A DNA stretch of 30,000 nucleotides from Symbiodinium natans. Taxonomy: Eukaryota > Sar > Dinophyceae > Suessiales > Symbiodiniaceae. Under the pieces are notes generated by a model. The model saw only the letters and a program-made list of their open reading frames with translations, did no database searches and was not told where the DNA came from. The stretch is taken from contig CAJNDS010002378.1 of the NCBI GenBank assembly GCA_905221605.1, positions 1 to 30,000 on the forward strand, written 5' to 3'. Shown one piece after another: positions 11,201 through 20,350 of the stretch; the first letter of the stretch is position 1; the number at the start of each line of letters is the position of its first letter. Position numbers and translations under genes: made by a program.

Positions 11201-13088
11201 TGGAATCCTCACTCTTGCATGGGCTTGTGGCCACTGGCATCACCTCATCAGGTCTTCAGAAGCTTCAGAGTAAATACTCGCGGATGCTAAGATCCATCTT
11301 TAAGCAACATCAGCACTACAGCCATATTGACACGAAGACTCTGTTCGAGCAATATAAGGTTCAGACTCCTCAAGCAGTTTTGATCAGCCAGATGAAAAAC
11401 TACCAAGACGCACTAGATGCCTGTCAGAAGTACAACCCGGATCAGAACATACAGTGGTATCTGGGACTTAGAGGTAGGATTGTTGCGCTGCAACAGGAGC
11501 TTCAGAGCATGCATTTGGACCTGAGCGAGGCAGACCAGGAGGTACCGTGCTCTCTGTGCGATCGGAAATTTTCCAGCGCTAAGGGTCTTCAGCAACATAC
11601 TCTGGTGAAGCATGGAGGACAGCGTGCGAATCAGCTAGGCCCAAAATTTCAGGTCACTGTGCATGCTGCAAAGGACTTCCGCAATGTGCGGCATGCAACA
11701 GGCAGTTGCGCACAATGCATCAACTTCGCAGACATGTGGAGTCAGGCATTTGCCCTCAGCTGCACGAGCTGAAAGAAAGAGCCAAATCCTGTACAAGCTC
11801 AGAAAGCATAGCTATGATCTATCAGTCTAGCGTGCAGGAACAACTTAAGAAGGACCCTGATCTTCTACTACAAAAGAGACATGTCACTCAGCATCTATTA
11901 ACGAACTGCAGTCTCTGTGGGCAATATATTGTTGGCCACAAAGGAGTGAAACAGCACATTCAGAAAGCTCATCCCGCTTTCTGGGCACAATCCTCGGCAT
12001 CCATTCTTGCCAACATGCGAACACATAAGCGCCTCCTGCACAAAAAAGAAGGATGTAGGTATTGTCGCATTGTGGTAGATGCTCCAGTACGCCATGCAGA
12101 GCAATGTGTGGTTCTGCTTCAGACATACGCCATGAGTGCAGCTTGTGCCAAGCCTATGGAACTGCCAGATCTCTTCAGTGCAGATCCTCCAATTAGCCAG
12201 GTGAGAGGCAGGGAGGCTTCCTCCCAGGAGGCTTCCTCCAGCAGCCGAGCTTCTTTGCTGACATACACTGCACGCGTCTCGGGTCGTTCAACCACTGCAC
12301 CTCCCACAGCTTCCATGCAAGACGCTGCCTGGCGTCTAGCTTATCATAATCCGCATCAACTGTGCTATGCACACACGGTCGTTCATATCCTTATCTCTCT
12401 CTTGTCAGACGGACTGCTCCCAGATCCTTCTTTAAATTCCATCCTAACGGAAATAGGTTCCCTGAATGGCAGATCCTCTCATGCGGATGTTCGGAGGTTG
12501 CGACATCTTCGTCCGCTGCTAGCAGGATGGCGATTACGACCCAGGCAGGAGGATGCATCTCAATTTCTGTTGCATATCTCTCAGCGTATTCCAGATCTTT
12601 CATCAGATAAATGGGAGGCGCGAGTTCATATCTCAGCACCGGAGGAACGCATAAGTGTTGAGGAAAAAGGTGGCTTGATTCTGTATCTACCCGAGCCGCC
12701 GGATGGACTCTCGACTCTTCAGCAATCAGTAACACAATGGACGAACAGGGGTAGTGTGTTTGCCTTGCTTCCAGATACAAGACTCATTTGCTTACAAATT
12801 CAAAGATTTGATCAGCAAACCAAAACTTCCCGCCCACAAGCGCTGGACACAGTTCTTGAGATGCCAATGTTTCAAGATAACGGAACCTCAACAGAAGCAG
12901 TGTCCTTTAGCCTCTATGCATTTATCATTCATATCGGTGAAGACTGGAACTCTGGACATTACAGAGCGGGATTCTGGAGAGAGGGCGTAGCGTACCTAGC
13001 TGATGATAGTGAATCGCCAAGACGCACCATGCTCCTCTCGGATCAAATATGTCGAGGTTCTTACTTGGCCTTCTATGTACGAGTATAG
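8274..13088 (+). pseudogene. LINE polyprotein of copy 2 (EEP endonuclease, RT, zinc fingers, USP protease), two frameshifts
   Basis: The frame opens at the ATG at 8274, seventeen bases after the TTG tract. It encodes the EEP endonuclease and the start of the RT, then breaks where five bases present in copies 1 and 3 are missing (10292/10293), ending at 10349. The next frame (read from 10360) carries RT motifs A to D (VDLSKAFDS, SSGIKQGC, FADDF) and the first zinc finger. It breaks at 11664/11665 by the same one-base deletion as copy 1 and ends at 11772. The third frame (from about 11706) carries the remaining zinc knuckles and a complete USP domain to 13088: HQLCYAHTVVHIL, QEDASQFL, LICLQIQRF, SGHYRAG, ADDS and YLAFYVRV. 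The USP part is nearly identical to copy 3. The RT is split, so this copy should not make an active full-length enzyme. Confidence 0.88.
12212..12239 (+). repeat. GGAGGCTTCCTCC hairpin pair, 15-base spacing, coding (copy 2)
   Basis: Units at 12212-12224 and 12227-12239 are separated by CA and encode EASSQEASS in the linker before the USP domain, exactly as in copies 1 and 3. Confidence 0.9.
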
Positions 13089-13104
13089 ATTCAGCTAGGT
13101 AGCC

Positions 13105-13930
13105 ATGAGGCAGGCCTTTGCACAATCGTCAGCACCCTCCAAATCCAAGCGTGCGGATGAGCCGGATGAAGATGATTCTCCAACCAAGAAGATCAGACAG
13201 GCTGAACCGAAGAACCTGCCAAAGCAGAAAGCCAAAGGTAGGGGTCGGGGCACTGGCCGGGGCGCTTCAAATGAGAAAGTCCTACAGTCCCTAACCAGGC
13301 TGTCCATCAACCATGAGGACTCGCTGAATACACTTCAGCAGGAACTGAGCTGGGTCATGTACCTGACCACCGGTGAGCTGTCCATTCTACCGAACATCTA
13401 TGCGGAGAAGTCCAAAGACGCTTCGAAGTTGTCTACTCCATTCAGAACTCGAGCCATGAGATTGGTCTTGGAGCAGACCTTAGAAAGAGTAGAGCAGATT
13501 CAGACTAAAGAAGAAGTGCTAGTGGATGCGGAGAAAGAGGGTTGGGTGGTACGTGTGAAGGACACCGAAGCTCCAGCCTTTGTCTACCAGCAGTGGAGCA
13601 GTGAGCAAGACAAGAGACACTGCTCGAAGGGCAGTCCCCGCAGAGGACGTCGTTCAATTGCTCAAAACGTGCTTGGAGCTTGCGCAGCACCCACAGTTGA
13701 TCTCCAGGCTCATGCCCTCACGTCCGATCGTCGAGAAGATGACAGGTGGCCCAGTTCGAGTTCACATCCAGGTCCACCTCCAACATCTCAAAGGTAAGTT
13801 CCATCAAGCCCTGTCCGGACTCACGGACAATGCAGTCTGGGCAGCCATTGAAGGCTCACTAAGGCCAGGGAGCGTTCAGCGTAGTCCAGCAGCTAAGTCG
13901 CTTGCAAAGCAGGCATCCGGCAGCAGCTAG
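13105..13930 (+). pseudogene. ORF-x of copy 2, frameshifted
   Basis: The ATG lies 16 bases after the polyprotein stop. The protein matches ORF-x of copy 3 until about codon 170 (WSSEQDK). There eight bases are missing near 13612 and the frame shifts, ending at 13797 with an unrelated tail. The correct C-terminal sequence continues in another frame (VVQLLKTCLELAQHPQLISR and onward) to the stop at 13928-13930, with one further 3-base in-frame deletion (ELAQ versus EELAQ). It is therefore a recently broken copy. The function is unknown; see the entry at 25188. Confidence 0.8.
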
Positions 13931-14120
13931 CTCATAGAGCACCTTCAGCTAGAGTAGATCCTTCCACATAGAGGCAAAAAAAAAAATTCTGCATTGCCTT
14001 CAATAAGCGCAGAATTGTCTCTCAGCTTGCCTTCCTCTCCCAGCAGCATCTGTATTTCTCCTATCACAGCAGCTTTTCTTGCTCGCGCAATCAATCCCAT
14101 AGCTGGCTAGTAGAGAGCCA

Positions 14121-14522
14121 ATGTCATACCGAGCTGAACGCATGTATGCCAGAGAGGGCTGGATCTTCACGGAGGCTGATCGAGTGGCACTTTGGGAGCT
14201 GGATACTGCGCTAAGTAAAGCCCAGAAGCTTATAGATGCTCAAGCTCACCTCATCGAGGAAATGCAACGGGATCAGGTCAGACTACATGGGCAGGTCCGG
14301 CAACTGAACGCAGAGGTGACTCAGCTCGCTCAGAGTGCACAGATCTATGGAGCTCACATCGAGCGTCTCTATCGTCTGTCCGACACCCAAGCTCTCTCTG
14401 AACGGATGGACTACTTGACCTGGACTCTTCATTACCAAGGCATCAGAGTCATGCTACCAGGACCATCGTCGAGCAGTGTGAGGCCAAGAGCACAACGGCG
14501 GCCTGCTCAGAATCCGTACTAG
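14121..14522 (+). CDS. ORF-y (133 aa), coiled-coil protein, copy 2
   Basis: The frame is intact and nearly identical to the 133-aa ORF at 26211 in copy 3, with one clear amino-acid change (N to S in RQLNAEV). The N-terminus is MSYRAERMYAREGW. Residues from about 25 to 85 are rich in A, L, Q and E with heptad-like spacing, suggesting a coiled coil. The C-terminus is basic and Pro/Ser-rich (SSSSVRPRAQRRPAQ), as in many nucleic-acid-binding tails. The start is the first in-frame ATG after ORF-x, 190 bases downstream. No known family is recognised. An ORF1-like RNA-binding coiled-coil role, as in LINE-1, is a possibility by analogy only. Confidence 0.6.
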   Translation: MSYRAERMYAREGWIFTEADRVALWELDTALSKAQKLIDAQAHLIEEMQRDQVRLHGQVRQLNAEVTQLAQSAQIYGAHIERLYRLSDTQALSERMDYLTWTLHYQGIRVMLPGPSSSSVRPRAQRRPAQNPY

Positions 14523-14926
14523 TACATAGCTTCCTAGATGGTCTGTATTAGAATCAGTCCTCGTGTGAGATGTCTTCAGCACCAGGGAGTCAAAAGCCTC
14601 CGCTATCACTGCATCATAGCCCAGCCTGTATGCGCGCACTCGCGTTGCATAGCTCGGGAGGCTTCCTCCGGAGGCTTCCTCCATGCTACGGTCGGCGGCC
14701 TACGCGTGTCAGAATTACAGCAAGTGCAATCACTCACCCTCTGAGAAGCAACCACTCCTTCCTTCTTAGGATATTTCTCCCCTGTCCGGGTTCTCTTTCA
14801 GGTTGGAGGATTTGAGAATAGCTTTCTCCTCTGTAGGGACACCCACCAGCTGCTTGGTTGAAGTTCGCTCATTGACCCAATGTAATGCCGAAGCTTCTCT
14901 CAAGCCAATAGGATCAGGCCCTCAAC
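14523..14926 (+). other. spacer between ORF-y and the KptA gene, copy 2
   Basis: No gene is supported in this 404-base gap. It contains one hairpin pair at 14657-14682 and is conserved in copy 3 (26613-27016). Short open frames here differ in length between copies and show no domain. Confidence 0.6.
14657..14682 (+). repeat. GGAGGCTTCCTCC hairpin pair, 13-base spacing (ORF-y/KptA spacer, copy 2)
   Basis: Two perfect units (14657-14669 and 14670-14682) abut without a gap, giving the 10-base palindrome CCTCCGGAGG at the centre. Confidence 0.92.
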
Positions 14927-16868
14927 ATGGAACGTGATTTGACGAATGATGAGTTTGAGGCTTTAAATAGAAGGCGAGAGCAACAAGGCAAGGAACCACT
15001 GAGCTGGCGGGACGCACAGCGCCAGGCCCGACAACAGAGGAGGCAAGAAGGCCAAAGCAGCTCCGTCCTCACAGCCTGTCACATTCCTGCCAAGAGCGGA
15101 GGCTTCCTCCGCGGAGGTTTCCTCCGAAAGAACTCCAGAACAAGCTGAATCCATTTCCTTTCTGGTTCCTGATTTTGATCAGAGGGCCAGTGGGCAGGCA
15201 TCAGACTGGAACACCAGCACTCATGTCCAGAGCCGCTATGCATGGAACAAGCGTCACAAGGAGCGTGAACAACTGGATCCGACTAAGGATGTCATGGAGG
15301 AGGCCAAAATATTTATCCGCGCATTTCTGAGAACGCGTAAAGGTCCGAGCAACTCAGATTTGACTGCAAAGTTGGGAGATCCTGTCATGCAGGAAGACTG
15401 GGTGCGCTTCCCCCTAAGAGATGTTGTTCAGAGACGCACCGGCATGGATGACAGAGTGGGCTATCATGGGACAAAATTGGAATCGCTCTACTCGATCCTG
15501 TATTTAGGAAAGTTGCAACCGTCCCAGGATTCCTCTCAAGGAGAACAATATTTCGAGGGCTACCCAGGAGTCTACATCCATTCCGGCAGGCATGAGCGCA
15601 AGGCGGAGTCATATGTGACGCATGTGTGGTTTCCCATCTTGAAAGAAGGCAACAAGTCTCTCCGAGCAGTTGCGGCCAAATTAGCAGTGTCGTTCGACCA
15701 GGCTGCAGGATCTCTCCGTGGCTCCAAAGCAACGGATCAGTACATTCTAAGGGAAGACTACGTCCAGCTCGAGGCGCTGTTGCTTCACATCACAGACTCA
15801 CTGCCTTTGGGGACCTATGTGCAGACTGGCTGGAACCCCCTTGCGGAAGCTGCCCCAATTCAACGCATAGCGAGGGAAAGACCGGAGGAGCCGAGTTCAT
15901 ACAGAAATCCACCAAGATCCTCCTCCCAACCTGCCAAGGAATCAGATGCCTTTCAAGATGATGATAACTCCACCTGGCAGGCCGCAGCTCTTCCTGGGAG
16001 AGGAAACAAGGCAATGGCCTCTGACCAAAGCGCTCTGCCGACCTCCTTGCATCAGTCCGAAGATGATAGTGATGAATCCTGGGGGATTTGGTCACCAGCT
16101 GCTGATTCCGCAGGCACAGATCCACAGGATCCATTTCAACAAGAAGTCCCACGGCATCAAGAGGGAGGCAGAAGAGAGCATGACTGGCAGCCAGCAACTC
16201 AGCACTCACCAAGTTTAGCAGATCTGGATGGTAATCTTGATCGGCTCTCTGGACGGGGCGCTCACGAAACCAGACGAGTGATGATAGGCAAGCTCCTCAC
16301 ACAGGCTCTCAGACATGACCCAGTGAAGTATGGCATTTCGCTAGACACTGCTGGCTATGCCAATCTGAAAAGCCTTCTTAATTCCAGGCAATTCTGGCGG
16401 GCTGAAGTGACAGCTCATGAAGTACAGCGAGTACTGGAAACCTCACAGAAGGTCCGCATGGAGCAGATGATCTCAGAGGAAGACGGTGAAATCTACATCA
16501 GAGCCTTACAGGGTCATGGTCGTGACATCCCACTGGACGATGATCAACTGCATGAGGTTCTGACCTCCTCAACAACACCGGAGTGGGGTGTCCACGGGAC
16601 GAGCTGGCGGGCCTGGCAGCAGATTCGCTCCTCTCAGCTGCGCAGAATGCAAAGACGTGACATACATATGTCTTTGTCACCAACCAAAACTGCAGGATTC
16701 AGGGAGGACTCCTCAGTGGAGATCTGGATCCACCTGCCGTCTTTGATCGACAGTGGACACAAAGTGCGTCGGGCGAAGAATGGAGTACTGCTGACGCGTG
16801 GACCCATTGACCTGTCCCACATCAGCACTGTCATAGATCGGCACACAGGCAAGTCTCTGCCCTTCTAA
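14927..16868 (+). pseudogene. ART-like / KptA RNA 2'-phosphotransferase protein of copy 2, frameshifted
   Basis: The gene begins MERDLTNDEFEALNRRREQQ as in copy 3. It lacks 14 bases after 15030, so this frame ends at 15148. The remainder is open in the next frame (first Met at 15294, stop 16866-16868) and keeps both halves: the ART-like segment with GYHGTKLESLYSILYLGK, and the KptA domain with QALRHDP, IRALQGHGRD, VHGTS and RRDIHMSLSP. The downstream 524-aa piece could still be made if an internal start is used, so loss of activity is not certain. Differences from copy 3 are concentrated in the acidic, low-complexity linker between the two domains. Confidence 0.85.
15098..15125 (+). repeat. 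GGAGGNTTCCTCC hairpin pair, 15-base spacing, coding (KptA gene, copy 2)
   Basis: GGAGGCTTCCTCC (15098-15110) and GGAGGTTTCCTCC (15113-15125) are separated by GC. In the frame of the intact gene they encode AEASSAEVSS. Confidence 0.9.
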
Positions 16869-17283
16869 AGCGTCCTCAGCAGTTTCACCTGTACCGAATT
16901 CGTTCTGCCGTGGTCTACTTTCGCAGCTGGAGGCTTCCTCCGGAGGATTCCTCCACTTCATTTTAAAGTAGACAGCAAGTACGCCCTCTGCTTAAGGCAA
17001 CAAAGACTTTGATACAGCCTGAGCGAGTTGTCTCTCTTTGCATGCTCTAAGAGGAGTTTCCCCACCCTCCACCTGCACATTGCCCAGGTGAGCTTAGCGT
17101 CGCGAAGTCCACAAGCAGTGGCAGGCACTTCCTTCTGCAGTTCCTTGTTCTTGAGCTGTGCAGCTTTCAGCTAGAGCCCTTGCATGCTTGTTAGCAATGG
17201 TCAATGCCTGCCTGACATAAGAAACCGCTTCACACTTCCGTTGGCAGTAGCCATTCTAACCTCGAATCCAGCCATCAACACCT
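16869..17283 (+). other. spacer between the KptA gene and ORF-z, copy 2
   Basis: This 415-base gap holds the structured element at 16913-16973 and then CTTAAGGCAAC at about 16991. No coding frame is convincing. The sequence GTAGCCATT occurs at 17248-17256, about 28 bases before the ORF-z start. Confidence 0.55.
16913..16973 (+). repeat. 61-base structured element: 9-bp inverted arms around a hairpin pair (copy 2)
   Basis: GTCTACTTT (16913-16921) and AAAGTAGAC (16965-16973) are exact reverse complements. They enclose the abutting units GGAGGCTTCCTCC (16929-16941) and GGAGGATTCCTCC (16942-16954). The whole could fold into a stem carrying two small hairpins. It is repeated at 29017-29077 in copy 3 and, decayed, at 6143-6214 in copy 1. 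It could be an RNA-processing structure or a very small palindromic insertion. Confidence 0.8.
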
Positions 17284-17847
17284 GTGTTTCCAATGGAGAG
17301 CACTAGCTTGGTGCAAGCGCTCACTCCGCTCCTGGTTGCTCTCGTGCACCAGCAGGTAGTTGCTGAGGACCAGAACATCTCCTCCGAGACTACCAGCACA
17401 AGGGTTGCGGAGTATCTCTACACTCACAAGGTGAAAATCCTCGCCCAGTTCATGAACTACGCACATGAGGTGCTCCAAGCAGAGAGGTTGAAGACACTGT
17501 TTTGGGCAGTACAGTCATTGACCGGATATGATGAATGGCGTGAAATCAAGGCGGCCCGGCGCCAAAAGTTGCGGAGCATCAGCCTACGATACTTAAGCCT
17601 GATGAGGTTCACCGAGCTTCCCACCACCCAAGGAACGTGGTACTACAGCGTGATCCTCATCGAACTAGAGAGCTTCTATCGTGAGACGCACATTATCCGG
17701 TATACCTCAAGCATGCTTCCGCCGCATCTTGACGCTCAGTATCAACAAGAGGTTGGGCAGGTGCGTGATGAGTTCTTTGCAGAGGATGCGGAAATGAACA
17801 TAGCGATCGCACAGTGGACCACAATTTCGGCAGGACTCACAGAATGA
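17284..17847 (+). CDS. ORF-z (187 aa), unrecognised helical protein, copy 2
   Basis: The frame is intact and differs from the 187-aa ORF at 29388 in copy 3 at only a few positions (for example YLYTHK versus YFNTHK). It starts MFPMESTSLVQALTP; a second Met four codons in is an equally good start. The composition predicts mostly helix, with a mildly hydrophobic N-terminal segment (LVQALTPLLVALVHQQVV) that is too polar to call a membrane anchor. No motif or family is recognised. Its conservation as an open frame in both full copies supports a real protein. Confidence 0.6.
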   Translation: MFPMESTSLVQALTPLLVALVHQQVVAEDQNISSETTSTRVAEYLYTHKVKILAQFMNYAHEVLQAERLKTLFWAVQSLTGYDEWREIKAARRQKLRSISLRYLSLMRFTELPTTQGTWYYSVILIELESFYRETHIIRYTSSMLPPHLDAQYQQEVGQVRDEFFAEDAEMNIAIAQWTTISAGLTE

Positions 17848-17849
17848 GT

Positions 17850-17875
17850 GGAGGCTACCTCCGGAGGCTTCCTCC
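17850..17875 (+). repeat. GGAGGNTNCCTCC hairpin pair, 13-base spacing (after ORF-z, copy 2)
   Basis: GGAGGCTACCTCC (17850-17862) abuts GGAGGCTTCCTCC (17863-17875) directly downstream of the ORF-z stop. The loop of the first unit differs, but its stem is intact. Confidence 0.9.
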
Positions 17876-18030
17876 CCTTCCTGCACCTCGCCGATTCCCT
17901 GTACACTTTTCAACACCTAAATCGGCACTTTTGAAGGTGCAACTCTCAGCTCGACTAAGCCATGCATTAGTATGGCAGAACTCCATTTAGCACAGAGGTT
18001 GATAATAGTGTCTCTTTCTTTCTTTCATTA

Positions 18031-18043
18031 GGAGGCTTCCTCC
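18031..18043 (+). repeat. single GGAGGCTTCCTCC hairpin unit (3' region, copy 2)
   Basis: A lone unit after a T/C-rich stretch (TCTTTCTTTCTTTC at 18013-18026). It has no partner within 100 bases. Confidence 0.85.
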
Positions 18044-18533
18044 CATGTTGTTCGCATCTTTCATCTTCTTGAGACCTTCTTCATACATTAAAGTGCAATG
18101 GAGCTTCTCCAGCAAGGGATTGCAATATCAATCACTTGTCTAGCCTTGCAACAAAAGCAGATGGCTTTTTGTGACCATCAGCGGCTATGAGGAAGAAATC
18201 TTGCCTGAGTCTGTGTTGCACAATGGGGATCCCACCCACCTACTTCATGCAGAGCACACCGCTCGTGATGCAGGCTGCATTTGGCTGACGTCAACCGATG
18301 CTCTGAACAATCAGGCAGGGAGTGATCTCCAGATAGCATAGCTAATCATCTCGTTAGCACCAGCATGCATGCTCACACTTGATGGAACTTTCAGTTGTGA
18401 GCAGCTTGCTTTTCAGGCAAACTACAATCATTAATTCTCATTTTCAGTCAGCAAGCTGGCAATCTTGATCTACTCTAGTTTGCAATGCACTTTTGTTTCT
18501 ATCTTAATTTAATCTTACCGTTTTCTTGAACCT

Positions 18534-18581
18534 ATTGATTCATTGCATCAGATTAGGAGGTTTCCTCCTGAATATCCTTAA
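18534..18581 (+). repeat. 48-base segment identical to 6961-7008, at the copy 2/copy 3 junction
   Basis: The segment starts ATTGATTCATTGCATCAG, contains the unit GGAGGTTTCCTCC (18556-18568) and ends TATCCTTAA. It matches the copy 2 5' region exactly and recurs with a few changes at 18969-19014 in copy 3. After it the sequence jumps to the start of the copy 3 5' region (CACATTTTCTCGACC). It therefore marks a join. Confidence 0.85.
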
Positions 18582-18756
18582 CCCCACATTTTCTCGACCA
18601 GGTGTGAAATTTTGCCCTGTCGCAGCGCTGGCCCCAGGAGCCGCGAAAGGCGTCCCAGGTCAGGCTTCGCAAACTCAGCTTCCCTGCATCCAATTTGGGT
18701 ATCCTACTTGGAACGTGCAAGGCCGCCTTGGTGCGCTCTGCCTACGGCCCTCTGCC

Positions 18757-18842
18757 AGTTGTTTAGCGTTACCTGTGTGAGACGTCACTAGACGGGAACG
18801 CTGAGTGTCGGCCTCACCAGAGGTACGGCTCGCTAAACAGCT
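18757..18842 (+). other. imperfect inverted repeat in the copy 3 5' region
   Basis: The left arm (18757-18780, AGTTGTTTAGCGTTACC and onward) pairs imperfectly with the right arm (18814-18842, which ends CTCGCTAAACAGCT). Copy 2 keeps the right arm (about 6801-6824) but lacks the left arm and the loop. Either copy 3 gained the arm or copy 2 lost it. Confidence 0.55.
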
Positions 18843-18990
18843 GGTGCGTGGGTGCTGGACGCAGTGACTCACAGTAGGGTGTCGGGGTAGCCGCGCTTAC
18901 TTTTCACTCTTTTGCAGTGCTGAGTACTTGATATTGGTGGCTGCCTCCGTGCCAACTTCAATTACTTCATTGATTCATTGCATTAGATCA

Positions 18991-19003
18991 GGAGGTTTCC
19001 TCC
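18991..19003 (+). repeat. single GGAGGTTTCCTCC hairpin unit (5' region, copy 3)
   Basis: This is the collinear counterpart of 6983-6995 in copy 2. The other copy 2 unit, at 6919-6931, is decayed in copy 3 to GGTGGCTGCCTCC (18936-18948). Confidence 0.85.
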
Positions 19004-19115
19004 TGAATATCCTAAGTACTCTGCCAAAGCAGATTCAGTATAGCAGGTAGTGAGACCTGGCAATCTGGAGGAAGCGATCCTCCCGAAGTCCAAAAGGCCG
19101 GACTGTGAAATAACA

Positions 19116-19154
19116 AAGGCGGGTGAGACCTTCTATATCACCCTTGCCCGCCTT
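19116..19154 (+). other. 8-bp inverted repeat AAGGCGGG/CCCGCCTT (copy 3)
   Basis: The arms are at 19116-19123 and 19147-19154. They are identical to copy 2, while the loop has changed. Confidence 0.6.
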
Positions 19155-19490
19155 AATCACACCAAACTCAGCTAGCGCACAGCTATAGCCTGCAACACAA
19201 CATCGGGGCCAGCCGGCACTGCAGCAGTCGCGGGTGCAGGTGAGCCAGTAGGAAGCGGTCGTAGGGTGCCCAGCCAGCACAGCGCTATCGCAGCCCCGAG
19301 GGGCGGATGCATTCCACATACTCGAACATAGCTGTGCACAACAATCTTCAGCAGCCCTGAGGGGCGTGAAGTACGAACTAGCAAAGACTGCTGGAGCTCC
19401 CAAGGCGGATACAGAGTAGCCGACGTGCCGAGGATCCAAAGTGATCAGAGGTCCACATGCTGATTCTGGCAGTGAGTGCAATGCAAAAAT

Positions 19491-20334
<844 letters not shown>

Positions 20335-20350
20335 AAGATTCTGGCCCAAG

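Larger units (their letters stand above)
17848..18533 (+). other. 3' region of copy 2
   Basis: About 690 bases without a convincing gene follow ORF-z. It begins two bases after the stop codon with a hairpin pair (17850-17875), has one more unit at 18031-18043, and becomes A/T-richer towards 18480-18533. No poly(A) run and no canonical AATAAA signal was noticed near the end, so the exact 3' terminus is not defined. Confidence 0.5.
18590..19490 (+). promoter_or_regulatory. 5' non-coding region of copy 3 (putative promoter/leader)
   Basis: It is collinear with 6646-7483 of copy 2, with one 53-base block (18612-18664), the 8-bp stem (19116-19154) and the duplicated GCAGCCC(C/T)GAGGGGCG motif (19290-19305 and 19351-19366). 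It has about 76 extra bases (around 18743-18818) that form the left arm of an imperfect inverted repeat. A promoter or leader role is inferred from position only. Confidence 0.5.

Noticed and set aside
17848-18533. Additional small gene in the 3' region of copy 2
   Set aside because: No open frame has protein-like composition or a domain, and the corresponding region of copy 3 lies outside the window, so conservation cannot be tested.
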